Origin: Bdellovibrionales bacterium RIFOXYD1_FULL_55_31 | GTDB lineage: Bacteria; Bdellovibrionota; UBA1018 | Length of the DNA: 35,904 bases | NCBI GenBank assembly: GCA_001770175.1 | Contig: MEQK01000086.1 | Span: 65,521-101,424, forward strand | Direction of reading: 5' to 3' | Shown here: positions 8,345-18,183 of the stretch, one piece after another | Layout of the letters: each line of letters begins with the position of its first letter | How positions within the stretch are numbered: position 1 is the stretch's first letter | The notes under the pieces: model-generated | The model's database searches: none | What the model saw: the letters and a program-made list of their open reading frames with translations, nothing else | What the model was told of the DNA's origin: nothing | Translations under genes and position numbers: made by a program

Positions 8345-9865
8345 ATGCAGTGGTCGGGTATGCTCCTGGTTGCCATCTTTGCGACGTTCTCGATTCCGAA
8401 GGCCGCGGTCAGCGCTGAAGGCGAGAGCCTTGTCCGCTTTCCTGCACGGTACTTCGTGAAATTCAGGTACGAACTCTCGGTCCGCGAGATCAAACAAAGA
8501 TTCGCCAGAGTCGGGTTAAAGCTACAAGGCCAAATCCCGGAAATTCAAGTGTACGTGGCAGATGCTGTGGATCCCGACCGGTTCGAGGAGACCGGAAAGG
8601 AACTGGTCAACAGTTCTCCCGATGTCCTCTATCTGGAAAAGGACCGGGTCGTCAGGGCGCTCGAGAGTCATGAAAGCCATGATTCGTCGGCCTCTCCGAA
8701 CGATCCGAAGTTTCAACAGCAGAAGGCGATGATGCGAATCGCTCCTGAAGCCGCTTGGAAGCTTTCGAAGGGATCTCGTGATGTGCTCGTCGCGGTTACC
8801 GATACCGGCGTGGCGTTGAGCCATCCGGAACTCAAGAATCAGATCTGGACGAATCCGAATGAACTCCCCGGGAACGGAATTGATGATGATCGAAACGGCT
8901 TTGTTGATGACGTGCATGGATGGAACTTTGTCAGGACAAACAACAATGATCCGCCGGAGCCAGAAGATGACGAGGGACATGGCACGCATGTCGCTGGAAT
9001 CATCGGAGCCGAGGGGAATAATTCTGAAGGTATTGCCGGAATCAACTGGCAGGTGTCGATCCTGCCCGTGAAGTTTCTCGATTCCGACGGGTCTGGCACG
9101 CTCGAAGGGGGAGTTCGCTCCATTCTATACGCCGTTAAACACGGTGCGCGACTCATCAATGCGAGCTGGGGCGATAGCGAGACCTCAAGGACGTTGCAAG
9201 ATGCGATCGAGTACGCGTTTTCGAAGGGATCGCTTCTCATCGCGGCTGCCGCAAACAGTACAAAAGACACTGATCTCAAGCCGAACTACCCGTCGGCTGA
9301 TGTTTCTCTGGGCGTGATTTCGGTCGCAAGCTCCTCGCGGACCGGAACTCTCTCCGGCTTTTCGAATTACGGCATTCTTTCAGTCGATCTCGTGGCGCCG
9401 GGTTCGGACGTGCTGTCCACTTACCTTCGCGGGAAATACGCGAAAATGAGCGGAACTTCGATGGCGGCACCCATGGTGACCGGCATAGGAGCACTGATGC
9501 TGTCCCTTGAACCCGAACTGAGTGCACTTGAGCTACGTAACGGGATGTTGAACGCGGTCGAGGAGAGTCCCGGGTATGAAGGAAAAATTTCGACGAGGGG
9601 TGACATCAGGGCGGATTTCGCGCTCGAGCAGCTCCAGAAGGGGTTTCAGATCTGGCCATCGCGGCTGACCATCGCACTGAACTCACCGTACCCCCTGACG
9701 GCGTATCGTCCTGAGGGGACCGTTCAATGGGAGGTCAGCGACGAATCATTGGCGCTAATTGACGCGAACGGCGTCCTCACGTTTTTGAAAGCAGGTGAAA
9801 TTCAGGTCCGCGCTCGTGATGGCTCGGGTAAGCAAACAAGTACCGCTTGGATCAGAGGCCGCTGA
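8345..9865 (+). CDS. S8 family subtilisin-like serine protease with C-terminal Big2-like domain
   Basis: Catalytic motifs 'AVTDTGVALSHPE' (Asp), 'GHGTHVAGI' (His), 'GTSMAAPMVTG' (Ser); propeptide-like N-terminus; C-terminal 'VQWEVSDESLALIDANGVLTFLKAGEIQVRARDG'. Confidence 0.95.
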   Translation: MQWSGMLLVAIFATFSIPKAAVSAEGESLVRFPARYFVKFRYELSVREIKQRFARVGLKLQGQIPEIQVYVADAVDPDRFEETGKELVNSSPDVLYLEKDRVVRALESHESHDSSASPNDPKFQQQKAMMRIAPEAAWKLSKGSRDVLVAVTDTGVALSHPELKNQIWTNPNELPGNGIDDDRNGFVDDVHGWNFVRTNNNDPPEPEDDEGHGTHVAGIIGAEGNNSEGIAGINWQVSILPVKFLDSDGSGTLEGGVRSILYAVKHGARLINASWGDSETSRTLQDAIEYAFSKGSLLIAAAANSTKDTDLKPNYPSADVSLGVISVASSSRTGTLSGFSNYGILSVDLVAPGSDVLSTYLRGKYAKMSGTSMAAPMVTGIGALMLSLEPELSALELRNGMLNAVEESPGYEGKISTRGDIRADFALEQLQKGFQIWPSRLTIALNSPYPLTAYRPEGTVQWEVSDESLALIDANGVLTFLKAGEIQVRARDGSGKQTSTAWIRGR

Positions 9866-9925
9866 GCCTGTGCCATCCTGAGCGCCTGCCGGACGGCTGG
9901 AACACCACTTGCCTTTCTTCCTTGA

Positions 9926-12900
9926 ATGACTCTCTCTGAAATCGCCATTCGTCGTCCGGTTTTCGCGTGGATGCTGATGGCGGCCCTGATCATATTCGGA
10001 GGCGTATCATTCAGTCGAATGGGCGTGAGCCAGCTCCCCGACGTGGACTTTCCGGTGGTCACGATCTCGCTCTCCCTTCTGGGCGCCGCGCCGGAGGTCA
10101 TGGAGACGCAGGTCGTTGATCCCATCGAAGACGCGGTCATGAGCGTCGAAGGGGTCCGGAGTGTCACCTCGTCTTCTTACGAGGGAAATGCGACGATCAC
10201 GGTCGAGCTCGATCTGGATCGCGACATCGATGCCGCGCTTCAGGAAGTCCAGACGAAAGTGGTGCAGACGCAGCGGCTATTGCCGCGGAATATGGATCCC
10301 GCCGTTATCACGAAAACGAACCCCGAGGATCAACCGATTCTCTGGCTGGCGCTGGGGAGCAAGGAACACTCCGTTCGCGAACTCATGATTTACGTCAGGG
10401 ATCAGCTGAAAGATCAGTTCACGTCCCTGCCCGGCGTGGGCGAGGTCATGCTGGGTGGCTACATCGAGCCGAATATGCGGGTTTGGGTCTCACAACGGGC
10501 ATTGGCGCGCTACGCGCTTACGGTGAACGACGTGATCTCGGCGATTCAGAACGAGAGCTCAGAACCGCCGAGTGGATATCTTGATATCAAAGACAAGGAA
10601 TCGAATGTCCGGACGCTCGGGGAAGTGAAGTCGGCGGCCGAAATGGAGCGGATCACGATCAACCTCAGGGGAGGTCAGCCGAATTTCACGCCGATTCCGC
10701 TCGCCAAGGTGGCGCGGGTTGAAGACGGCCTGAACGATATTCGACGCATCAGCCGCGCGAACGGTTTGCCCGCGGTTGGACTTGGCATTCGGAAGCAACG
10801 CGGGTCGAACGCGGTTCAGGTGGCGCATGGCGTGAAACAGAAAATGGCGGAGGTCGCGCCGAGATTGCCCAAAGGCATGGTTCTGAACGTCAACTTTGAC
10901 AGCACTCAATTCATCGAGGATTCAGTTCGAGAGCTGAATTTCACCCTGGTTCTATCGGCGTTGCTGACCGCTTTGGTGTGCTGGCTGTTTCTGGGGTCTT
11001 GGTCCTCAACGATCAATGTTCTTCTCGCGATTCCGACTTCCGTTATCGGCTCGTTCATTGTGCTCTATTTCGCCGGTTTCACGCTGAATACGTTCACTCT
11101 TCTGGGGCTCGCGCTCGCGATCGGCATCGTCGTCGACGATGCGATCATGGTCCTGGAAAACATCGCGCGACATCGCGAACGGGGCGAGGCGCTGGTCGAG
11201 GGCGCCATCAACGGTTCGCGCGAGATCACTTTCGCGGCGGTGGCGGCGACTATAGCGATTATCGCCATTTTTCTGCCGGTTGCCTTTATGACCGGGATAA
11301 TCGGAAGATTCTTCTTCCAATTCGGCGTCACGATCAGTGTGGCGGTGCTTCTGTCCCTGACCGAAGCGCTTACGTTGACTCCGATGCGCTGTTCGCAATT
11401 CTTAAAAGTCGGGGAGAGGCGAACTCGGATCGGCAAGTGGGTCGAGAGCGGTTTTGACTGGAGTCGTGGCTTCTATCGCCGATCACTCGCGGTTGCCCTG
11501 AATCATCGGCTCAAAGTGGTGCTGGCCTCACTCTCAATATTCATACTCGGTTTCATGACCCTGGCGCTGCTGAACAAGGAATTCGTCCCGGCACAGGATC
11601 AGAGTATGTTCATGGTCCGGTTGCAAACCCCAGTCGGCTCGTCGATCGCCTATACGGACAGCAAGTTCAAGGAGGCCGAAGCCTTCCTGTCGTCGCGTCC
11701 CGAGATCAGCAGATACTACTCGGCCGTCGGCGGTTTTGGTGGGGGCGAGGTGAACAGCGGGATCATCTTCGCGAGTATGAAGCCTCCTGAGGAGCGGACA
11801 CAAACGCAGGAGGAGTTCATGACTTTCGCAAGAAAGTCCTTGAACGCCATTCCCAACCTCAAAGCGAGCCTTCAGGATCTCTCGATCAGGGGGTTCACGG
11901 CATCACGCGGATTTCCCGTCGAATTTGCGGTGAAGGGGCCGGATTGGGATCGCTTGGCGCTCTACTCCAAGACGATCATGGAAGAGTTGAACAAAACCGG
12001 GCTGGTGACCGATCTTGACACTGACTACAAAGAAGGAAAACCCGAAATCCGCATCGTGCCGGACCGGGAACGTGCGGCCGAGCGCGCCGTGAATGTAGCG
12101 GCCGTCGGGGATGTCGTCAGCGCGATGATCGGCGGGGTGATTGTCGGCCAGTACTCGCAGGGAGGTCATCGATATGACATCCGGGTTCGGCTTCGGAAAG
12201 AGGAGCGGGATCAGCCGGATGATATTCGAGCGCTTTTCGTCAGAAACGACCGGGGCGAGCTGATTCGGCTCTCCGAAGTCGTGAAAGTGGAACAAAGGAC
12301 GGCCCTTCAGGTGATTTCGCGTCGCGATCGTCAAAGGGCGGTCACGATTTTCGGAAACGTGAGGACTGGACGTTCACAGGCGGATGCTTTGAACGCGGTC
12401 AATCGCATCGCGGCTCAGGTGCTCCCGGCGGGCTACAGTGTCGTCTTGAGTGGAAGTGCTCAGACGTTCAAGGAATCGTTCGCGAGCCTGGTTTTCGTTC
12501 TCATTCTGGGTCTGCTTGTTTCTTATATGGTGCTTGCATCGCAATTCAACAGTTTCATTGATCCGGTGACGGTCCTGATGGCGCTTCCGTTCAGCGTTTC
12601 AGGCGCCTTCGTGGCTCTATTGATCGGGAATCAAACGGTCAATATTTACAGCCTGATCGGCCTGATTCTCCTGATGGGAATCGTGAAGAAGAATTCGATT
12701 CTCCTGGTCGATTTCACCAATCAGATCCGAATACGAGCGCATCGAGGGCCGGATGAGGCACTTCTGGAGGCGTGCCCGCTGCGGCTGCGTCCGATAGTCA
12801 TGACCTCCCTCGCGACCATCGCGGGCGCAATCCCACCGGCTCTCGCGATCGGGCCGGGAGCGGAAACCCGGGTGCCCATGGCGATTGCCGTGATCGGGGG

Positions 12901-13012
12901 GATCGTGGTTTCGACGGCTCTGACGTTAATTGTAGTCCCTTGTGTCTACAGTCTCTCCGCGCGTCATGACGCGAGAAGTCGACGGGAACGTTTAGGGAAA
13001 AAGGCGGCATGA
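9926..13012 (+). CDS. RND (HAE1/AcrB-type) efflux transporter permease
   Basis: 1028 aa; 'AIRRPVFAWMLMAALIIFGGVSFSRMGVSQLPDVDFPVV', 'GIVVDDAIMVLENIARH', 'LIGLILLMGIVKKNSILLVDF' hallmark sequences. Confidence 0.96.
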   Translation: MTLSEIAIRRPVFAWMLMAALIIFGGVSFSRMGVSQLPDVDFPVVTISLSLLGAAPEVMETQVVDPIEDAVMSVEGVRSVTSSSYEGNATITVELDLDRDIDAALQEVQTKVVQTQRLLPRNMDPAVITKTNPEDQPILWLALGSKEHSVRELMIYVRDQLKDQFTSLPGVGEVMLGGYIEPNMRVWVSQRALARYALTVNDVISAIQNESSEPPSGYLDIKDKESNVRTLGEVKSAAEMERITINLRGGQPNFTPIPLAKVARVEDGLNDIRRISRANGLPAVGLGIRKQRGSNAVQVAHGVKQKMAEVAPRLPKGMVLNVNFDSTQFIEDSVRELNFTLVLSALLTALVCWLFLGSWSSTINVLLAIPTSVIGSFIVLYFAGFTLNTFTLLGLALAIGIVVDDAIMVLENIARHRERGEALVEGAINGSREITFAAVAATIAIIAIFLPVAFMTGIIGRFFFQFGVTISVAVLLSLTEALTLTPMRCSQFLKVGERRTRIGKWVESGFDWSRGFYRRSLAVALNHRLKVVLASLSIFILGFMTLALLNKEFVPAQDQSMFMVRLQTPVGSSIAYTDSKFKEAEAFLSSRPEISRYYSAVGGFGGGEVNSGIIFASMKPPEERTQTQEEFMTFARKSLNAIPNLKASLQDLSIRGFTASRGFPVEFAVKGPDWDRLALYSKTIMEELNKTGLVTDLDTDYKEGKPEIRIVPDRERAAERAVNVAAVGDVVSAMIGGVIVGQYSQGGHRYDIRVRLRKEERDQPDDIRALFVRNDRGELIRLSEVVKVEQRTALQVISRRDRQRAVTIFGNVRTGRSQADALNAVNRIAAQVLPAGYSVVLSGSAQTFKESFASLVFVLILGLLVSYMVLASQFNSFIDPVTVLMALPFSVSGAFVALLIGNQTVNIYSLIGLILLMGIVKKNSILLVDFTNQIRIRAHRGPDEALLEACPLRLRPIVMTSLATIAGAIPPALAIGPGAETRVPMAIAVIGGIVVSTALTLIVVPCVYSLSARHDARSRRERLGKKAA

Positions 13013-13078
13013 TTTCGCGGATTTCGCTCAAGTGTTTCGATTCATGAACCGATGAGCTTTTGAGGAGATCCGTGCAGA

Positions 13079-15169
13079 ATGTCCGCCACGGGACTAAAGG
13101 ACGGTAAACGTAAACTTGCCGCCATCATGTTCACCGATATCGTTCGGTACAGTGCGCTCAGCCACACGAACGAGGCACTCGCGCTTGAATTGCTGGAGGA
13201 GCATCGCGCGATCGCGAGGCGGATCTTCGCCGAGTTTCGCGGAAAAGAAATCAAGACGATCGGTGATGCGTTTCTCGTCACGTTCGAAAGCGCTCTTGAC
13301 GCCGTTGAATGCGCGACTCACCTTCAGGTCGCGCATCGGGAAAGAAATCGCGGAGTCGCTTCGACCCGGGCAATGAAGCTTCGGATCGGGATTCATCTCG
13401 GTGATGTGGTGGCATCTGAGGGGGATGTTTACGGCGATGGCGTGAATATCGCGGCCAGGTTGCAATACCTGGCAAAACCGGGCGCGATTTGCGTGAGCGG
13501 TTCGGTATTTTACCAGATCGAGAGCAAGGTGAAGTGCCCCGTCAGTCAGCTGGGGACCCGAAAGCTCAAAAATATTTCCAAGGCGATTGCGGTTTATGCC
13601 CTTCAGATCGACTGCGAGTCGGAAACGCTTCGGAGCGGGAATGGTTTCAAACCGTTCCGAGTTCTAAAACGCTCGAGCATTTTACGATGGTCCGCAGCGG
13701 TTTTCCTCGCGTTTGTAGCCGCGGGTCTCGGCTGGTACTTCGTCGAGAATGGCAGGATTCAAAGCCGTCCAGAAACGGCGATTCGCGAAACACTTCGTGT
13801 CGCGGTACTGCCGTTTGAAAGCATCAGTTTGACCCACGATGATGAATACTTGTCGGAAGGCATGACCGAAGAGCTCATCTCGAATCTTTCCAGGTTGCGG
13901 CAGCTCCGGGTCCTGGCGCGGGCATCGGTGGTCCAGTACAAGTCGGCTTCGAAATCGGCTGATCAGATCGGAAAGGAACTGAAAGTTTCGGCTCTGATCC
14001 AGGGCAGCGTCAGAAAAATGGGTGATCTTCTGAGGATTACCGTTCAGTTCGTTGATGTCGCCAGCCAGGAGGCGAGGTGGTCCCGCGAGTATAACGGAAG
14101 AGTTGATGACATATTCGAATTGCAGTCGAAAATAGCGGATGAGATCGTCGCCCATTTTCGCGGTCGCAGCCTTGCAAGCGCCCTGGTCGAGGGTCCGGGA
14201 CGCGATTCCTTCGTCCCGGATGCCGAGGCATACAATGAATTTCTGAAGGGCCGCTATTATCTCAACCGGCGGACCGAGGAGAGTCTGTTTCAGGGGATTG
14301 GCGAATTGAAGAAGTCCATTCAGCGTGAGTCTCGATTCGCGCCGGCTTACGCCGCACTGGCGAATGCGGCAGGTTTGCAGTCGTATTATGGATTGCTCCG
14401 ACCCAGAGAAGCGATGAAGCAGGTGTCGAAGTATGCGGAAAAAAGTCTTTCCATGGATCCACAATCGGTCGACGCCTTGGTGTCTCTCGCCGAAGCCGAA
14501 GCGTACTACCATTTCAACGCTAAAAAGGCGGAGGAGCTTTTCCAGCGCGCCATCGAGATGAATCCAATGCATCCGATCGCTCACAGCTGGTATGCAGAAT
14601 TTCTTGCCAGTCGGGGACGATTTGCGGAAGCGATTACCGAAATCAACCAGGCTCTGGCGCTCGATCCGTTGTCATTGATCATTAAAACGGCAGCGGCGAA
14701 CGTAAACTATTTCGCCTCGCGCTTCGAAGACAGCATTGCGCACGGCCGGACCGCGATGGAAATGGATCCGTCATTCATGCTGCCGTATTTCTGGCTCGGA
14801 ATGGCACGGGTCCAGACTTCGAAATTCGGTGAAGGAGTTCGTCTTCTGGAAAAGGCCAGCCGTCTTTCAGGGGAGACCCCGATGATGAAGGCGGCTCTGG
14901 CTTACGGCTACGCCAAGGCCGGTAAACTCGAGGAAGCGGAGAAGATCCTGCGGGAACTCAGTGAAATGAGCGCGCGTCGCTATGTCTCGGCCTACTATCT
15001 AGCGTCTGTTTACGTGGCCCTCGGCCGAAAAGAGAAGGCGATGCTTTTCCTGAATAAAGCCTTTGAGGAGCGTTCCAGTCACATTTCCCTGGTGAAGGTG
15101 GACCCGGTATTCAAAGCGCTACGCGGCGATTCCGACTTCGATCTCTTCGTTCGCAAGTTGCCGTTCTAA
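13079..15169 (+). CDS. Class III adenylate/guanylate cyclase with TM, TolB/FlgO-like domain and TPR repeats
   Basis: 'IMFTDIVRYSALSH', 'GKEIKTIGDAFLVTF', 'LRIGIHLGDVVASEGDVYGDGVNIAARLQ'; TM 'SAAVFLAFVAAGLGWYFV'; 'AVLPFESIS...YLSEGMTEELISNLSRLRQLRVLARAS'; C-terminal TPRs. Confidence 0.92.
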   Translation: MSATGLKDGKRKLAAIMFTDIVRYSALSHTNEALALELLEEHRAIARRIFAEFRGKEIKTIGDAFLVTFESALDAVECATHLQVAHRERNRGVASTRAMKLRIGIHLGDVVASEGDVYGDGVNIAARLQYLAKPGAICVSGSVFYQIESKVKCPVSQLGTRKLKNISKAIAVYALQIDCESETLRSGNGFKPFRVLKRSSILRWSAAVFLAFVAAGLGWYFVENGRIQSRPETAIRETLRVAVLPFESISLTHDDEYLSEGMTEELISNLSRLRQLRVLARASVVQYKSASKSADQIGKELKVSALIQGSVRKMGDLLRITVQFVDVASQEARWSREYNGRVDDIFELQSKIADEIVAHFRGRSLASALVEGPGRDSFVPDAEAYNEFLKGRYYLNRRTEESLFQGIGELKKSIQRESRFAPAYAALANAAGLQSYYGLLRPREAMKQVSKYAEKSLSMDPQSVDALVSLAEAEAYYHFNAKKAEELFQRAIEMNPMHPIAHSWYAEFLASRGRFAEAITEINQALALDPLSLIIKTAAANVNYFASRFEDSIAHGRTAMEMDPSFMLPYFWLGMARVQTSKFGEGVRLLEKASRLSGETPMMKAALAYGYAKAGKLEEAEKILRELSEMSARRYVSAYYLASVYVALGRKEKAMLFLNKAFEERSSHISLVKVDPVFKALRGDSDFDLFVRKLPF

Positions 15170-15181
15170 TCGTGCGGATCA

Positions 15182-16051
15182 TCAACTCGCGACGATTTCT
15201 CCGCCGTTCGGATGCAGGATCTGTCCTGACATGAAGGACGCATCTTCTGACGCGAGAAAAACGTAGCTCGGCCCCACTTCGCTCGGTTGTCCCGGGCGCC
15301 GCATCGGGTAATTCTCACCGAACTTTCCGACGTGGTCGGACGTGAACGTGGAAGGAATCAGAGGCGTCCAGATCGGTCCGGGCGCGACCCCGTTCACCCG
15401 GATTTCCCTGTCCCTGAGCGCTTCGGAAAGAGATCGAGTGAATGCCACGATGGCACCTTTGGTGGCCGAATAGTCAAGAAGATGAGCGCTCCCCTTGTAT
15501 GCGGTGACCGATGTCGTGTTGATGATGGCGGCGCCCTCCTTGAGACTCGGAAGGGCGGCTTTCACGAGATAGAAGAAGGCAAAAATATTGGTCTTGAAGG
15601 TTCGCTCGAGCTGTTGAGAAGAAATCTCCTCGATCTCTTTGGAAGGGTGTTGTTCGGCGGCATTATTCACGAGAATGTCCAAATGACCGAAGATCCTGAC
15701 GGTCTCCTCGACGAGTCTCACGCAGAAAAGTTCGTCGCCAACGTCTCCGGAAAGGACCTCGCACCGCGTATTCTCAAGCTCCACGAGACGTTTCGTTTCG
15801 AGGGCATCGGGATGTTCGTTCAGATACCCGATCATGACGTCCGCGCCTTCTCTCGCGTAATGGACCGCGATGGAGCGGCCGATTCCGCTGTCTCCTCCCG
15901 TGACGAGGGCCACTTTACCGGCCAATTTTCCGCTCCCACGGTAGTCGGCACGGATATACTCGGGGCGCGGCGACATTTCCGATTCGATGCCCGGCTCGTG
16001 ATCCTGTTTCTGGGGGACGGGTTTAGGGTAGCGTCTCGTTCCTTGCGTCAT
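15182..16051 (-). CDS. SDR family oxidoreductase (YghA-like)
   Basis: 'KVALVTGGDSGIGRSIAVHYAREGADV' Rossmann motif, 'NNAAEQ', 'YSATKGAI' active site, 'RVNGVAPGPIWTPLIPS'. Confidence 0.93.
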   Translation of the reverse strand: MTQGTRRYPKPVPQKQDHEPGIESEMSPRPEYIRADYRGSGKLAGKVALVTGGDSGIGRSIAVHYAREGADVMIGYLNEHPDALETKRLVELENTRCEVLSGDVGDELFCVRLVEETVRIFGHLDILVNNAAEQHPSKEIEEISSQQLERTFKTNIFAFFYLVKAALPSLKEGAAIINTTSVTAYKGSAHLLDYSATKGAIVAFTRSLSEALRDREIRVNGVAPGPIWTPLIPSTFTSDHVGKFGENYPMRRPGQPSEVGPSYVFLASEDASFMSGQILHPNGGEIVAS

Positions 16052-16072
16052 ATGGAAACCTCCCGCCGAGTT

Positions 16073-17830
16073 TCAAATCAGCTGTCGAACCCTGTCGGCG
16101 AGAATCGTCATCACGATCTTTTCCCGATTGGGTTGGCCACGGGCGAGTGATTCGGCGAACTTGAGCGCCTGATCGGGTTTGAGCTTGGCGGGCATCGGCG
16201 GTTCGTGCGGATCGACCTCGGCCTCGATGAGCACGGGACCTGGGGTCTCGAGTGCGCGGCTGAGCGTTTCGCCGCAAAGCGCGGGGTCGTCTATTTTGAA
16301 GCCTGTTCCTCCGCACGCGTTCGCAAAGCCGGTGAAATCCATCGGCTGAAGATCGCAGCCGTATTCCGGATTACCGAGAAAAACCATCTGTTCCCATTTG
16401 ATCTGGCCCAGTGTGTTGTTCTTGAGAACGACCAGCTTAACGTTAAGCTTATGTTTCACACAGGTCAGGAATTCCGCCATCATCATTGAAAAGCCACCAT
16501 CACCGACAAAGGCGACGATTTGACGGTCAGGATGCGCCAGGGCCGCCCCGATCGCGTACGGGAGGCCACAACCCATCGTCGCGAGGTTGCCTGAGAGCGA
16601 GTGCATCTGACCGCGGCGGACTGGGATCTGTCGCGCAAACCAGGTTGCGACGGTGCCGGAATCGCACGACAGGATCGCGTCGGGCGAGAGGCGCTGGCCG
16701 AGTTCCCAAGCGACTACTTGCGGTTTCATCGGTATGGACTTCACGCTTCCGCGCGCTTTCATGAGCTGCCACCACTTTTCGGTTTTCGCCTGCGCGTCCT
16801 GAAGAAATGCGCGATGGTCATTCCTTCGTAGAAGTGGGACAAGATTCCGGAGGCTCTGCTGAGAGTCGCCGACAAGACCGACGTTCACGGGATAGCGTAA
16901 GCCGATCCGTTGAGGGTTCGAATCGATTTGCACGGCTTGGCACTGACCGGGCTTCGGCAGGAACTCGATATATGGAAAGGAACTCCCGACGATGAGCAGG
17001 GTATCGCATTCTTCCATCGCTTCCTGTGACGGTCGAGTCCCCAGCAATCCTATTCCTCCGGTGGTATAAATGCTGTCGTCGGGAACAACCGCCTTTCCGA
17101 GTAACGCCTTGATGATGGGCGCGCCAAGAAGTTCCGCTATTTGGATCAGCTCATCGGTCGCACCGAAGGCGCCTCGCCCGGCGAGAATGGCGATTTTCCT
17201 GCCGTGATTCAGGATCTTCGCGGCTCGCGTGAAATCTTCAGTCGACGGCGTCCGCGAGTCTTGAGTCATGACCTGGGAAACATGATGAGAAACGTTGCGC
17301 GGCGACGATTCCTTTCGCGAGACCTCCTTGTCCTGGTAGTCGGTCGGAATCGTGATGTGCGCAACGCCGCGTTTTGACAAAGCTGAACGGCATGCGAGTT
17401 CCGTGACGTTCTCGACGTGCTCGGGTCCCATGACACGGGCATTGTACAGTGCGACGTCTTCGAAAAGTTTATCGAGCTCGACATCCTGCTGGGCAAAGGT
17501 CGAAAGAAGATCATGAAAATGCATCCCGGTAATGGCCAGAACGGGAGCGCCATCGAGTTTTGCGTCATACAGGCCGTTTAAAAGGTGAATGCCGCCGGGA
17601 CCGCTTGTTGCGAGACAGACGCCCAGCTTGCCGCTGTACTTCGCATACCCGCAGGCCGCGAGCGCCGCGGCTTCCTCATGTCGTACCTGAATGAAGCGGA
17701 TATGTTCCTGCTTTTTGCGCAACGCCTCCATGATGCCGTTGATCCCGTCACCTGGCATACCGAAGATCACCTCTACGCCCCAGTTCATCAGGACGTTCAG
17801 CATGATATCTGATGCTGTCATCGTGGCCAT
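16073..17830 (-). CDS. Thiamine-diphosphate-dependent enzyme, pyruvate oxidase/acetolactate synthase-like
   Basis: 'VIFGMPGDGINGIMEAL', 'RHEEAAALAACGYAKYSGKLGVCLATSGPGGIHLLNGLYDAK', ThDP motif 'GDGGFSMMMAEFLTCVKHKLNVKLVVLKNN'. Pyruvate oxidase (PoxB) is the closest match by eye. Confidence 0.87.
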   Translation of the reverse strand: MATMTASDIMLNVLMNWGVEVIFGMPGDGINGIMEALRKKQEHIRFIQVRHEEAAALAACGYAKYSGKLGVCLATSGPGGIHLLNGLYDAKLDGAPVLAITGMHFHDLLSTFAQQDVELDKLFEDVALYNARVMGPEHVENVTELACRSALSKRGVAHITIPTDYQDKEVSRKESSPRNVSHHVSQVMTQDSRTPSTEDFTRAAKILNHGRKIAILAGRGAFGATDELIQIAELLGAPIIKALLGKAVVPDDSIYTTGGIGLLGTRPSQEAMEECDTLLIVGSSFPYIEFLPKPGQCQAVQIDSNPQRIGLRYPVNVGLVGDSQQSLRNLVPLLRRNDHRAFLQDAQAKTEKWWQLMKARGSVKSIPMKPQVVAWELGQRLSPDAILSCDSGTVATWFARQIPVRRGQMHSLSGNLATMGCGLPYAIGAALAHPDRQIVAFVGDGGFSMMMAEFLTCVKHKLNVKLVVLKNNTLGQIKWEQMVFLGNPEYGCDLQPMDFTGFANACGGTGFKIDDPALCGETLSRALETPGPVLIEAEVDPHEPPMPAKLKPDQALKFAESLARGQPNREKIVMTILADRVRQLI

Positions 17831-17854
17831 GGTCGATCCTTTCGAAATAGCCGG

Positions 17855-18079
17855 CTAAGCGGCAAGATCCCGCTCAATTTCTGAAGTTTCACGGGAATGT
17901 CGGAAACCTATCCAAATGATAGTTGCGATCAGGGCGATTCCCGCTAACGCGAGCCCCCCTTTTTGGCGGATGCCGCCAGGTGGTTTTACATCTTCACCGC
18001 GTTCAATTCGGGCCAGAGCGAGATTCTGGCTGAAGCTTTCGGCAACGTCGTAATTTGGGGAGTTTTCATTTCCAAGCAT
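17855..18079 (-). CDS. Small single-TM hypothetical protein
   Basis: 'GLALAGIALIATIIWIGF' TM; ORF track starts at 18163, but an internal ATG at 18079 gives a more natural 74-aa product 'MLGNENSPNYDVAESF...'. Confidence 0.45.
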   Translation of the reverse strand: MLGNENSPNYDVAESFSQNLALARIERGEDVKPPGGIRQKGGLALAGIALIATIIWIGFRHSRETSEIERDLAA

Positions 18080-18183
18080 CGTTTTCACTCGTTTCGGAGT
18101 TCTATATGCAAAGGGCATCCCGGAAGCAGTGCGGGATGACCGTGAGCGTGGGCTTTGCAGCAATCTGAGTTGAGGGTGATTCC

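Noticed and set aside
13682-14584. 300-aa minus ORF opposite the cyclase-TPR gene
   Set aside because: Overlaps clear TM/TolB/TPR coding sequence on the + strand; no recognisable domain.
15287-16150. 287-aa + strand ORF antisense to the SDR gene
   Set aside because: SDR motifs on the minus strand are unambiguous; this is a shadow ORF.
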